Origin: Candidatus Ornithomonoglobus merdipullorum
GTDB lineage: Bacteria > Bacillota > Clostridia > UBA1381
Length of the DNA stretch: 43,313 nt
Assembly: GCA_018714695.1 (NCBI GenBank)
Contig: DVNB01000032.1
Span: forward strand, 1-43,313
Reading direction: 5' to 3'
Under the pieces are notes generated by a model. It saw only the letters and a list, made by a program, of their open reading frames with translations. It searched no databases and was not told the origin of the DNA. Below, piece by piece: positions 25,895-34,870 of the stretch (within the stretch, counting starts at the first letter, position 1; the number at the start of each line of letters is the position of its first letter). Both the position numbers and the translations under genes were made by a program.

Positions 25895-27037
25895 ATGAAA
25901 AGTTTTGACATCAGAACCAAAATTTACTTCGGCGATAATGCTCTTGACAGACTCCTTGAGCTGCCGTATAACAAAATACTCATTATAACCGATCCGTTTA
26001 TAGAAAAAAGCGGTATGCTGACGCTTATAACAAGCAGACTCCAGCAGGCATTCATCAATTTTGACATCTTCTCAGATGTCGTACCGGATCCCCCGCTGGA
26101 GAAAATAACCGCAGGAGTTGAGAAATTCATCCAGTCTGATCCCGACTGTATAATCGCAGTCGGCGGAGGAAGTGCTATCGACTCTGCAAAATCGATACGT
26201 GAATTCGGTGCGCGCGCAACAAAAAAAGAAACAGCGCTTATCGCCATACCCACAACCTCGGGAACAGGATCTGAGGTAACAAGCTTTGCAGTTGTTACCG
26301 ATGCCGAGCATGACATCAAATATCCGCTTGTTTCCGACTCCATGCTCCCTACCGAGGCGATACTTGACGCAGAGCTCGTGAAAAGTGTACCGGCAAGCGT
26401 TACTGCCGATACCGGTATGGACGTTCTTACACATGCCATAGAGGCATATGTAAGCATAAACAACAACGAATTTTCTGCGGCACTTGCAGAGAAGGCAATA
26501 GAGATCTGCGGCACCTTCCTGCTGCGTTCCTATCTCGACAATAATGATACTCATGCGAGAGCAAAGATGCACGTTGCATCCTGTCTTGCGGGACTTGCAT
26601 TCAACAGCGCGTCACTGGGACTCAATCATGGTATCGCTCACGCAATAGGCGCGAAATTCCATATACCTCACGGCAGAGCTAACGCTATCGTTCTTCCGCA
26701 TGTTATTGAATTTAACTCCGGAATAAACAAGCATTCAAAGAGCAAAAAGGAGTATCCGAAGTGCGTTGAGAAATACTGCAACGTCGCAAAGCTCCTCGGA
26801 GTGAACAACTTTAACGAGATAACGACCATCCGCGCGCTTGTAGGCTGGATACAGTTCATGAACAAAGAAATGAACATCCCGCTCTCGATATCACAATGCG
26901 GCGTGGACAAAAGAGAATACATGAATGCCGTTGAGTCTATGGCGGAAAAGGCAATAGCGGACTCATGTACCGCTACAAACCCGCGTGTTCCGTCAAAAGC
27001 GGAAGTTTGTCTCATACTTGAGCATATGTATGACTGA
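25895..27037 (+). CDS. Iron-containing alcohol dehydrogenase
   Basis: This 380-residue group III alcohol dehydrogenase interconverts alcohols and aldehydes with NAD(P). GGGSAIDSAKSI is the nucleotide-binding turn, and AIPTTSGTGSEVTSFAV is a family signature. Metal ligands are expected from the Asp and His in MDVLTHAIEAY and the two later His in LNHGIAHAIG and HIPHGRANAIVLPH. The ATG at 25895 has TAGGAGA upstream; a longer frame would begin inside the promoter. The substrate cannot be read from sequence; the closest general relatives act on ethanol, propanol, butanol or lactaldehyde. Confidence 0.9.
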   Translation: MKSFDIRTKIYFGDNALDRLLELPYNKILIITDPFIEKSGMLTLITSRLQQAFINFDIFSDVVPDPPLEKITAGVEKFIQSDPDCIIAVGGGSAIDSAKSIREFGARATKKETALIAIPTTSGTGSEVTSFAVVTDAEHDIKYPLVSDSMLPTEAILDAELVKSVPASVTADTGMDVLTHAIEAYVSINNNEFSAALAEKAIEICGTFLLRSYLDNNDTHARAKMHVASCLAGLAFNSASLGLNHGIAHAIGAKFHIPHGRANAIVLPHVIEFNSGINKHSKSKKEYPKCVEKYCNVAKLLGVNNFNEITTIRALVGWIQFMNKEMNIPLSISQCGVDKREYMNAVESMAEKAIADSCTATNPRVPSKAEVCLILEHMYD

Positions 27038-27049
27038 TTTTTGAAGCTT

Positions 27050-27080
27050 ACGGCTGCGGACTGTCCGCAGCCGTTTTTAT
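27050..27080 (+). terminator. Intrinsic terminator after the first Fe-ADH
   Basis: ACGGCTGCGGA (27050-27060) and TCCGCAGCCGT (27064-27074) form a perfect 11-bp stem with a 3-nt loop, followed by TTTT. Confidence 0.9.
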
Positions 27081-27085
27081 TAGCC

Positions 27086-27103
27086 GCCGTGCAAAAGCAC
27101 GGC
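27086..27103 (+). other. Second hairpin between the two Fe-ADH genes
   Basis: GCCGTGC and GCACGGC pair around an AAAA loop, directly after the terminator and 29 nt before the next start codon. No U-run follows, so it is not a plain terminator; it may protect the 5' end of the next mRNA. No clear promoter is visible between the two genes. Confidence 0.45.
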
Positions 27104-27132
27104 TAAAACACAATACACATGGAGGTGCAGAT

Positions 27133-28245
27133 ATGTTTAATTACTATATGCCGGTACGGATAATAACCGGCGAAAACGCAGTATCGGAAAACGCGGACCA
27201 GCTTATACTCGGAAAACGCGCAATGATAGTTACCGGAGCCCATTCGGGCAGGGAATCGGGAGCGCTGGACGACATAACTGCAGTGCTTGATTCGCGCAAA
27301 ATCCCATATCTTGTATACGACAGGATCGAAAATAATCCGTCCATCGAATCGGCAGCCGAGGGCGGCTCTGCAGCGCGCGAGTTCGGCGCAGATTTCATGA
27401 TCGCAGCCGGAGGCGGTTCACCTCTCGACGCGGCAAAGGCGATAGCTGTATATGCATCCAATCCGCCGGAGGACGGATCGGATTTTGAGCTCTATGATAT
27501 TTTCGGAGGCAAGTACAAAAACAAACCGCTGCCTATCGCCGGAATACCGACCACTGCAGGAACAGGCTCGGAGGTCACACCGTATTCCATACTGACACTG
27601 CATAAAGAGCAGACAAAGAAAAGCTTTTCCTCACCCGAGGTGTTCTTTAAGACGGCATTCCTTGACGGCAAATACATAGTCGACCTGCCGCTCCAGACAG
27701 CCCGCAACACAGCCGTTGACACCTTGAGCCACCTTATAGAAGGCTTTACGAACAAGCGCTCCTCACCCGCCTCTGACTATATCGCATTGGAGGGACTGAG
27801 AGTCCTGGGCAACAATATCGGTATACTCTGCGACGGAACTCCGCCCGCAGAGCTCTGCACTGACTTTCTCTGGGCATCGACGCTCGGCGGCATGGTAATA
27901 GCTCAGACGGGCACTACCATCGTTCATTCCATGGGCTATCCTCTGACCTATCACAAGAATATCCCTCACGGGATGGCAAACGGACTTCTGCTGGGAGAGT
28001 ATATGCGTCGCGCAGATAAGGAAATGCCATGGAAGACGGATCTTTATCTTGAAGCATTGGGCATGGACAGCATCGACGAGGTCTGCGAGCTGCTGAAAAA
28101 GCTCCTTCCCTGCGATACGACCTTCACAGAGGAGGAGCTGGCAGAATGGACAAATACGACTATCCTCGCAAAGAACGTTAAGTCATGTCCCTTCGATGTG
28201 ACACGCGAGCTTGAAATAAAAATGTACAAAACATGTCTTTTATAA
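27133..28245 (+). CDS. Iron-containing alcohol dehydrogenase (second, divergent)
   Basis: A 370-residue group III alcohol dehydrogenase, distant from its neighbour. GGGSPLDAAKAIAV binds the nucleotide and GIPTTAGTGSEVTPYSIL is the family signature. Metal ligands are expected in AVDTLSHLIEGF, VHSMGYPLTYH and KNIPHGMANG. The ribosome binding site is GGAGG, 8 nt upstream. Expression probably relies on read-through of the upstream terminator or on a promoter I cannot recognise. The substrate is unknown; proximity to the gamma-glutamyl-cysteine genes raises the possibility of aldehyde handling. Confidence 0.9.
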   Translation: MFNYYMPVRIITGENAVSENADQLILGKRAMIVTGAHSGRESGALDDITAVLDSRKIPYLVYDRIENNPSIESAAEGGSAAREFGADFMIAAGGGSPLDAAKAIAVYASNPPEDGSDFELYDIFGGKYKNKPLPIAGIPTTAGTGSEVTPYSILTLHKEQTKKSFSSPEVFFKTAFLDGKYIVDLPLQTARNTAVDTLSHLIEGFTNKRSSPASDYIALEGLRVLGNNIGILCDGTPPAELCTDFLWASTLGGMVIAQTGTTIVHSMGYPLTYHKNIPHGMANGLLLGEYMRRADKEMPWKTDLYLEALGMDSIDEVCELLKKLLPCDTTFTEEELAEWTNTTILAKNVKSCPFDVTRELEIKMYKTCLL

Positions 28246-28251
28246 AGCAAT

Positions 28252-28292
28252 AAAAAGATCCCTGGGACCTACCACAGCCCCGGGATCTTTTT
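28252..28292. terminator. Bidirectional terminator between convergent genes
   Basis: AAAAAGATCCC (28252-28262) pairs with GGGATCTTTTT (28282-28292), and an inner GGG/CCC extends the stem. A-run and T-run on the two sides allow it to serve both the plus-strand ADH gene and the minus-strand SLH gene. Confidence 0.85.
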
Positions 28293-28302
28293 CGGTTGTA
28301 AT

Positions 28303-30567
28303 TTAATTTGCTTCCGCAATTATTACTCTTATCCTTCCGCCCTGCGACTCTTCCTTGTCGTAATAGAAGGTACAGTCGTAATCACCGTTTATCACATCAT
28401 TAATTGAAATTTCAGAATACGACGATATATCTCTCTTCTCATATACAACTACCTTGTCACTGAGCCTGTATTTGTTATAATTTATCTCGGCATAGCTCTG
28501 TGTGAGATCAGTCATGCTGCCCGTGTATGAACGCAGTCTTGACAAGCTCGTTATTGCACCGCCGTCAATTCCCGCTCTTACACCGTCACCGAGCGATACA
28601 CTGTAATTATTCGTAGTAGTGTAGACTACAGAATCAAGATCCACAATCGTTGAATTTCCGGTATTGCTGCTCGAACGGCTCGTGACAACACCGTAAGAAT
28701 ACATATCACCGGTCACGTTCCTGAGTATGAGCTCTGAGATCTCACCGTTTGAATCTGTATCGTAATAGACCACCTGTGACTCTGTGAGATCAAGTCCGTC
28801 TATCCTCTGCATAAATGTCCTTGTATAGAGCACCGCGCTCTCGTTGTACTCCGATGCAACGTCAAGGATCTTTACGTCCTTCGATACGCTTCTTGTACCG
28901 ATCTTCATGTTCTCATAGCTTACATAACCGCTGAGCGATGTGTTATTGACTCTGCCCACTGTTGCATAGCCGTCTTTGAGCTGTGCCCTTATTACGTTTC
29001 CGACACTTGACGACTGGTCGTACTCTGTCGGATACGTATATGTTGTGCCGTCAGCCGTTACTATTTCTATATAATAGCTCGTATACGTTGTTCCGTCAGA
29101 GTTGTTGAACGTGGATCTTCCGGAGGATATTGCATACCCTACCTGTGTTCCCGTTGCCGCAGCCTCAGCGGTAACAACACCCGCTATCTTCTCTCCGTCG
29201 CGTCCGATCAGAACAGTTATGGTATCACCGAAGTTAAAGCTTCCGCTCGATGAAAGATCGTTAAACGCTTCAACACCCTCTACCTCGTAGGTCACACCGG
29301 AGATCGTAACGCTGTTTGGCATATCCTTTGACGGAGATGCGCTCTCATACACACCCGTTACCTTTGTGGTATAGGCAAGTATCATGTTGAGATCCTCGCT
29401 GTAATAGATTATGTCGTTGACCTGTATGTCACTCTCATCAACTATATTGCCCTCGCGGACTATCTTCGTGGATGAATCTGTATCGAAGCTGTTCATCCAT
29501 GAGGACGTGCTCACCTTGATAGGACCTTCTACCGTTCCCTCCGAATAGTTGATATAGTCTATATCTCCATTCGATTTATAGCGCACTCTTATGGTGTCGC
29601 CCATTTCCATTGATGCACTGAGCTGTGAATACGTATACGCCGTCGAACCCATATAGCACGGAGTTGATGCGCTTATCTCCAGCTGATGCATATTTGTATT
29701 ATTACCCTCCTCATAGCAGAGGATAGCATTGTTAAGCGTCGAGTAGATCACATATTTCTGCGACAGGGTGTCTTCATCGGGCGAAAACGCTATAAGATAT
29801 TTCCCGTCCTTTATCACCATGTCTCCCGTAGAGCCTACGTAATCCATGTCGAACGTCTCGTCAATTGTATATTTTCCATTTGAAGTGGAGATCTCTGTAG
29901 CTGTGAGCGATGAGTCCTCCTCCTGTGATGCAACTATAGTTACATCATCCACTATTTCACAGTTGTGTACGGATATAAGATCGGCTGTGCTGTCCTTCAT
30001 ACTCGTATCAAGCGTATTGCATACCAGTCTCGCCACATCGCGGCGCGTGAGCGGATCGCCTATTGCCGCATTTATCCCCGATGTCATTTCAAGATTCTGC
30101 GCCATGCCCACCTGACCGTACGGATACGACGCTCCGAAATCATCATTCGTATAGCCAAGTACCTTGAGCATCATGGTTATCGCCTGCTCATATGTTACTG
30201 TCCCGTTGGGATCGAATGTTCCGTCAATGTATCCCTCAACGATCCCCGCCGAGACCCCCGCCTGTATATACGGCGCGCCCCAGTAGGAGCTTTTTACATC
30301 CGAGAACGGCGAGAACGGCAGTCCCACCGCAACGGTATTCTTATAGCTCGACGATGCCACGGCTATCTTTGTCATCTCAGCTCTTGTAACATACGAATCA
30401 AGCTTGAAATCGCCGTTTTCGTCGCCGTTCATTATATTCAGCTCCGACAGCAGCTTTGTCATATCGTCATCCGACTGCCATGACTCGCTTGCAGCGAGCA
30501 CACCGAAGCCTCCCAAAGACGAAACAGTCATGACTGCCGCAGTCAGAGCAGCTAATGCTTTTTTCAT
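28303..30567 (-). CDS. S-layer-homology domain surface protein
   Basis: The 754-residue secreted protein has a signal peptide (cleavage near LAA-SES, residue 26) and three SLH repeats within about residues 30-200. These show YVTRAEMTKI, FSDVKSSYWGAPYI with GYIDGTFDPNGTVTYEQAITM, and IGDPLTRRDVARLV. SLH domains bind pyruvylated wall polysaccharide. The remaining 550 residues are Ser/Thr/Tyr-rich beta-type sequence without a domain I recognise and contain no visible catalytic motif. It is the last gene of the exporter operon, 35 nt after the permease, with AAGGAG as ribosome binding site. A structural or polysaccharide-binding surface role is likely. Confidence 0.85.
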   Translation of the reverse strand: MKKALAALTAAVMTVSSLGGFGVLAASESWQSDDDMTKLLSELNIMNGDENGDFKLDSYVTRAEMTKIAVASSSYKNTVAVGLPFSPFSDVKSSYWGAPYIQAGVSAGIVEGYIDGTFDPNGTVTYEQAITMMLKVLGYTNDDFGASYPYGQVGMAQNLEMTSGINAAIGDPLTRRDVARLVCNTLDTSMKDSTADLISVHNCEIVDDVTIVASQEEDSSLTATEISTSNGKYTIDETFDMDYVGSTGDMVIKDGKYLIAFSPDEDTLSQKYVIYSTLNNAILCYEEGNNTNMHQLEISASTPCYMGSTAYTYSQLSASMEMGDTIRVRYKSNGDIDYINYSEGTVEGPIKVSTSSWMNSFDTDSSTKIVREGNIVDESDIQVNDIIYYSEDLNMILAYTTKVTGVYESASPSKDMPNSVTISGVTYEVEGVEAFNDLSSSGSFNFGDTITVLIGRDGEKIAGVVTAEAAATGTQVGYAISSGRSTFNNSDGTTYTSYYIEIVTADGTTYTYPTEYDQSSSVGNVIRAQLKDGYATVGRVNNTSLSGYVSYENMKIGTRSVSKDVKILDVASEYNESAVLYTRTFMQRIDGLDLTESQVVYYDTDSNGEISELILRNVTGDMYSYGVVTSRSSSNTGNSTIVDLDSVVYTTTNNYSVSLGDGVRAGIDGGAITSLSRLRSYTGSMTDLTQSYAEINYNKYRLSDKVVVYEKRDISSYSEISINDVINGDYDCTFYYDKEESQGGRIRVIIAEAN

Positions 30568-30602
30568 TCTATGTCTCCTTCCTTATATACCCAGTATCTT
30601 TA

Positions 30603-31787
30603 TCAATCACTTCTTAATGCATCTATCGGATTGAGCTTCGCGGCTTTCCGCGCCGGCAGGAATCCGAATATAACACCGATACCGACCGACACTCCGAACG
30701 CAAGCCCGACCGCACCAACGGAAGGCACTACATCCATGTCCAAAAGCCGTCCGGAAAGATACGCCAGCGACGCACCTATTATTATTCCTATTATTCCGCC
30801 TATACAGCTCACTACACCGGATTCCATTACGAACTGCATCATTATATGCTTATGCTTTGCACCCAGAGATTTTCTGATACCTATCTCACGAGTTCTCTCG
30901 CTTACCGATACGAGCATGATGTTCATGATACCTATACCTCCGACGAGAAGCGAGATTCCCGCGATGGCTATAAGCACAAGCTCCATCTTATCCATCATAG
31001 ATGTCATCTCATCTATGATCTCTTTCACTGATGTTACGGTATAGTAATCCGAGTCTCCGATCAATTCGAGAAGAAATGACTCGAGCGTGCTCTTTGCTTC
31101 ATCTACAACTTCGTCCGAAAGCGCATCTACTGTATATGAGCTTACAGTATCGGTGCTTGTTGCATCAAGCGCTGTTGTATACGGAATATATATAACATCA
31201 TCTGAGGATGATTCCTCCGAATCCGCTTCCTCTTCAAGCACACCTATGATCGTATAAGGAGTTCCGTTTACTCTTATCGTTTCCCCTACCGCTTTTGATG
31301 ACAACCCGAAGAAGTAAAGAGCCTGATATGAGCCTATAACAGCGACTCTTGAGTTGTTCGCGCAGTCGCTGTAAGAGATGAATCTGCCGAAACTCAGCTG
31401 CAGTTTCTGTATATCATAGTAGTCTTCAGACACACCGGTTGCCGATCCTGTAAGAGTATCATCTCCGGAATCAGGAGTCTTTATCTGACCGGAAACAGTC
31501 ACATTCGGCGACATACCTCCATACAGCTCGGGATACTGATCTATAAAATCATACAATTCTTCCGGGGTTACCTCCTTATTTGATCTCGGCGTTACGGATG
31601 TTGTAAGCGATGTGGTTCCGAATTCCGAAAACACCGAGGTTATCTCACCGGTAAGACCGTTCATTACAGAAACAAGTATGATGACCGCCGCAATACCTAT
31701 TATAATGCCGAGCATGGTGAGGAGCGAGCGTACCTTGTTGTTTATGATGCTCGAAAGAGCCATCGTAAAACTTTTTGTAAGACCCAT
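30603..31787 (-). CDS. MacB-type ABC transporter permease
   Basis: The 394-residue protein is a MacB/FtsX-type type VII ABC permease. Near the N-terminus VRSLLTMLGIIIGIAAVIIL is the first transmembrane helix. About 220 extracellular residues (MacB periplasmic core-like) follow, and then three helices, with ISLLVGGIGIMNIMLVSVSE and TREIGIRKSLGAKH typical of the family. It starts 3 nt after the ATPase stop with GAGGAGG upstream, so both are co-translated. Such complexes use ATP to drive mechanotransmission and move peptides, lipids or antibiotics. Confidence 0.93.
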   Translation of the reverse strand: MGLTKSFTMALSSIINNKVRSLLTMLGIIIGIAAVIILVSVMNGLTGEITSVFSEFGTTSLTTSVTPRSNKEVTPEELYDFIDQYPELYGGMSPNVTVSGQIKTPDSGDDTLTGSATGVSEDYYDIQKLQLSFGRFISYSDCANNSRVAVIGSYQALYFFGLSSKAVGETIRVNGTPYTIIGVLEEEADSEESSSDDVIYIPYTTALDATSTDTVSSYTVDALSDEVVDEAKSTLESFLLELIGDSDYYTVTSVKEIIDEMTSMMDKMELVLIAIAGISLLVGGIGIMNIMLVSVSERTREIGIRKSLGAKHKHIMMQFVMESGVVSCIGGIIGIIIGASLAYLSGRLLDMDVVPSVGAVGLAFGVSVGIGVIFGFLPARKAAKLNPIDALRSD

Positions 31788-31790
31788 ATA

Positions 31791-32525
31791 TTATTCCTCC
31801 TCACGCCCTGCAGCCGACTGATTGGCAACGATCGCATCGCCCTCTACAGGACCGTCATAGACGATATGCCCGTCTGTTACTCGCACTATCCTCGACGCTC
31901 TCGCCGCTATGGAGTTGTCGTGCGTTATGAGGATTATCGTATTTCCCTCACGATTCAGCTGCTGCAAAAATTTCATGACATCGCGGCCGGTCTTGGAATC
32001 CAGCGCTCCGGTAGGCTCATCGGCAAGTATTACCGACGGATCGCCCGCAAGCGCTCTCGCAATCGATACCCTCTGCTGCTGTCCTCCCGAAAGCTGTGCC
32101 GGAAGATTCTTCGCCTTCGATGCGAGACCGACCCTTTCAAGCGCCGCCATTGCGCGCGTTTTCTGCTCACGGTCACTGTAGCCGCCGTAAAGAAGCGGCA
32201 GCTGCACATTCTCAAGCACCGTCAGCTTCGGGATAAGATTATACTGCTGGAATATAAATCCGAGCATTTTATTGCGTACTTCGGCAAGCTCGTCATCAGT
32301 GTAGTTATTGATCTCCCTGCCGTTGAGCTTATACGTCCCGCTCGTCGGAACGTCAAGGCAGCCTATTATGTTCATGCACGTAGACTTTCCCGATCCGGAC
32401 GAGCCGACTATCGCCACAAACTCTCCCTTGTCGATAGTGAGCGAGATCCCGTCCAATGCATGGACCTCGCTGTCACCTACGTGGTATATCTTATATATGT
32501 CCTTTAGCTCTACCAAATGAGGCAT
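31791..32525 (-). CDS. MacB/LolD-type ABC transporter ATPase
   Basis: About 244 residues with a complete nucleotide-binding domain: Walker A GSSGSGKST, the Q-loop FIFQQYNLIPKLTVLENV, the signature LSGGQQQR, Walker B VILADEPTGALD, and the His switch ITHD. YHVGDSEVHALDGI near the start is usual for the MacB/LolD/FtsE group. The ATG at 32525 has GGAGG 7 nt upstream; the ATG at 32531 is only 1 nt from it. It lies between the adaptor and permease genes of one exporter. Confidence 0.94.
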   Translation of the reverse strand: MPHLVELKDIYKIYHVGDSEVHALDGISLTIDKGEFVAIVGSSGSGKSTCMNIIGCLDVPTSGTYKLNGREINNYTDDELAEVRNKMLGFIFQQYNLIPKLTVLENVQLPLLYGGYSDREQKTRAMAALERVGLASKAKNLPAQLSGGQQQRVSIARALAGDPSVILADEPTGALDSKTGRDVMKFLQQLNREGNTIILITHDNSIAARASRIVRVTDGHIVYDGPVEGDAIVANQSAAGREEE

Positions 32526-32537
32526 ATTCATACCTCC

Positions 32538-34604
32538 TTACATTGGGCCGCCGCCACCGCCGGGTGCGCCGCCGCCGCCGCCGCCGGGCATTCCTCCGCC
32601 CATGCCGCCACCGCCGCCGGGCATTCCTCCGCCCATGCCGCCACCGCCGCCGGACATGCCGCCCATACCGCCCATGCCGCCTTGCATCTGCGTGGTGCTG
32701 CTGTCAACGGTGCCTTGAGCCTCATTGCCGCTCGCCGAAATTGAGCCGCATACTACATCACCCTCGTTAAGTCCGGATTTTATCTCTATATATACCGAAT
32801 CGGTAATTCCGGTTTCAACATCTACACTGTAATAGCCTTCCGGAGCATTGTCGCTTTCATCTGTCTTTTCGCCCTGAACATATACGATGTTTCCGCGCTG
32901 CACAGCTTCGACAGGAACAGCCAACACATCCTCCGAGCTCTCAACTGTTATTACACAGTCAACATTCATTCCGGGCAGCAGGTCGCCGTATTCCGTTATA
33001 ACTATGTCAACCGGATACGTTGTTACTCCGTTTTCCGAAGTACCGTTTACTCCTACCTTCTCGACCGTGCCGGTAAAAGTGCCTTCCACCGCATCGGCGG
33101 TGATCGTTACCTCCTGACCTGTCTGTATATCCTGAACATCCGTCTCGTCCACCGAAAGCTGTACCTTAAGAGTTGACATATCGTATATCACAGCCATAGC
33201 CTCGCTTGTCGAGGACGAATTATTCTCCAGCTTGTCGCCCGCCTTCTTGTTCTTTTCTATAATTGTACCCTCTATGGGTGCGGTTATTTCATAATCCTCA
33301 AGATTTTCCTGTGCCCTCTCAAGCGATATCCTTGCATTGTCAAGACTGATCTGAGCGCTCTGGATATTCGAATCAAGCGAATATGTGTCATTCTGGATAA
33401 CAAGCTGTTCAAGCTGATTATACGCGTCATCCCTTGAACGCTCGGCACTTTCAAGCTGCTCCTTAGCGCTCTCGAGAGCATCCTCAACCGTGGATGAGGT
33501 TATATATCCTATCACCTGTCCCTCGGTTATAACATCATTTTCCTGGAGATACAATTCTCCTATCCTGCCGCTGCTCCTTGCGGTTATATATCCCTCATCA
33601 TAATACTCAAAAGTTCCAAGATCGTTGCACGCCGCACCGTTTACGACTGCCGTTGCGCTGTCCTCGGTCGTAAGTCCTCCGGGATTATCTACCACTATGA
33701 TCACATACCGCACGATCGCATGCGAGCTTGTCGCCTGCGTCGCCGTTCCAACAGTCTCAACAGTTCCTGCAACTGTATCGCCGGATGACGCTATGGTCAG
33801 CACCGCAGAGTCACCGACACTTATCGTATCCGCATCCGCCTCATTGAACGGAAGCTGTATCTTCAGTCTGCTTGAATCATATACCCTCGCAAGCTGAGTA
33901 CCGTCATTTACGCTGTCGCCGTTGTTTACAAGGACCTCAGCTACAGTTCCGCTGTAATTTGCGGTTATCGTCAGATTATCGTAATCCTCCTGCGCATCGT
34001 TCAGAGAACGTGCTGCCGAATCCACCGACGCCAGAGCATTCAGTATCGCATTCTGCTGCGACTGCTCGTTCAATGAATTCGTCTGGACCGTATTTGCCTT
34101 CTGGCGCACCGCATCGGCATACGTCTGCTGCGCCTGCACCAGAGAGTTCTGCGCAGTCTCAACCTCCTGCTGTGCGTCTGAAGAGTCTATCGTGTATAAA
34201 AGCTGATCCTTTGTTACAAGATCGCCTTCACTAAAATTATCCGAAAGGATCTCACCGGTAACAAGCGCCGTTACCTCATATGTATCATTCGCCTCTACAA
34301 CCGACGAACCGTCCACCGTTCTCGTGATGCTGCGCCTCTCTACGGTCGCGGTGGTATACTTGATCTCTTCGGTACCTCCGCCCGCCATTCGCCTCACAAT
34401 GGACACCGCCGCTACGGCTATTACCACCGCCGCGATTATAAGCAATACCACCGTTTTCTTTGACGGTTTTTTAAATTTACTCAGAAAACGTTTTACTCTT
34501 CCTCTGCTTTCCTCTCCGTCCTCATTTTCCCGCCCGTCCGAAGGCTTGCCAAGCTTATCCTCGCTCCGAGCTCTCCTTCTCTCCTTAACGGTTTTCATTC
34601 CCAT
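32538..34604 (-). CDS. MacA/HlyD-type exporter adaptor with Gly/Met-rich tail
   Basis: The 688-residue membrane-fusion protein has a charged cytoplasmic start, one transmembrane helix (about 52-70, KKTVVLLIIAAVVIAVAAVS), lipoyl/barrel-sandwich segments, two long coiled-coil parts rich in Gln/Ser/Ala, and beta-barrel segments such as GTIIEKNKKAGDKL. It ends in about 45 residues composed almost only of Gly, Met and Pro, encoded by 33-bp tandem repeats. The ATG at 34604 has AGAAGGAGG 7 nt upstream. A second in-frame ATG at 34682 also has GAGGAG and would add 26 residues. It is the first gene of the exporter operon. Confidence 0.9.
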   Translation of the reverse strand: MGMKTVKERRRARSEDKLGKPSDGRENEDGEESRGRVKRFLSKFKKPSKKTVVLLIIAAVVIAVAAVSIVRRMAGGGTEEIKYTTATVERRSITRTVDGSSVVEANDTYEVTALVTGEILSDNFSEGDLVTKDQLLYTIDSSDAQQEVETAQNSLVQAQQTYADAVRQKANTVQTNSLNEQSQQNAILNALASVDSAARSLNDAQEDYDNLTITANYSGTVAEVLVNNGDSVNDGTQLARVYDSSRLKIQLPFNEADADTISVGDSAVLTIASSGDTVAGTVETVGTATQATSSHAIVRYVIIVVDNPGGLTTEDSATAVVNGAACNDLGTFEYYDEGYITARSSGRIGELYLQENDVITEGQVIGYITSSTVEDALESAKEQLESAERSRDDAYNQLEQLVIQNDTYSLDSNIQSAQISLDNARISLERAQENLEDYEITAPIEGTIIEKNKKAGDKLENNSSSTSEAMAVIYDMSTLKVQLSVDETDVQDIQTGQEVTITADAVEGTFTGTVEKVGVNGTSENGVTTYPVDIVITEYGDLLPGMNVDCVITVESSEDVLAVPVEAVQRGNIVYVQGEKTDESDNAPEGYYSVDVETGITDSVYIEIKSGLNEGDVVCGSISASGNEAQGTVDSSTTQMQGGMGGMGGMSGGGGGMGGGMPGGGGGMGGGMPGGGGGGAPGGGGGPM
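32586..32651. repeat. Two 33-bp tandem repeats coding the Gly/Met tail
   Basis: Units at 32586-32618 and 32619-32651 are identical; a third, degenerate unit follows. Each codes eleven residues of Gly, Met and Pro. The identity suggests recent slippage and length variation between strains. Confidence 0.9.
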
Positions 34605-34771
34605 ATATATGCCTCCTTCTATTGGATTTAGCCGTGTAATACGGCAAAATTTTTTGTCCGCCACCGGCAAACGGTACCTCATTATCTCCTCAAAGTAAAA
34701 AGCGGTCCCGATCGGAAGGTTTTTCGGTCCCTTCCTCACAGTCCCGCATCTGCCAAAAGAAACCAATGCAG

Positions 34772-34790
34772 GCAGACTCTTGGAGTCTGC
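34772..34790 (-). promoter_or_regulatory. Hairpin in the exporter-operon leader
   Basis: GCAGACTC and GAGTCTGC form a perfect 8-bp stem with a 3-nt loop in the roughly 200-nt leader between promoter and adaptor gene. Further down CGGTCCC occurs twice (34709-34735 region). The leader is long enough for regulation, but I recognise no known riboswitch. Confidence 0.45.
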
Positions 34791-34806
34791 TCCTATTCGC
34801 TTTCTT

Positions 34807-34835
34807 ATTATATACCTATTTATTTTTAGATTCAA
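34807..34835 (-). promoter_or_regulatory. Promoter of the exporter-SLH operon
   Basis: On the minus strand TTGAAT (34830-34835), a 17-nt spacer and TATAAT (34807-34812). It lies 35 nt after the stop of the GH35-LarC gene. Confidence 0.75.
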
Positions 34836-34870
34836 TAGAATACCAGCACTTTTTAAAAAAGGTTAACAGT

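Noticed and set aside
32538-32660. Tandem 33-bp repeats as a CRISPR or intergenic repeat array
   Set aside because: They are adjacent without spacers and lie in frame within the adaptor gene, coding a Gly/Met/Pro tail.
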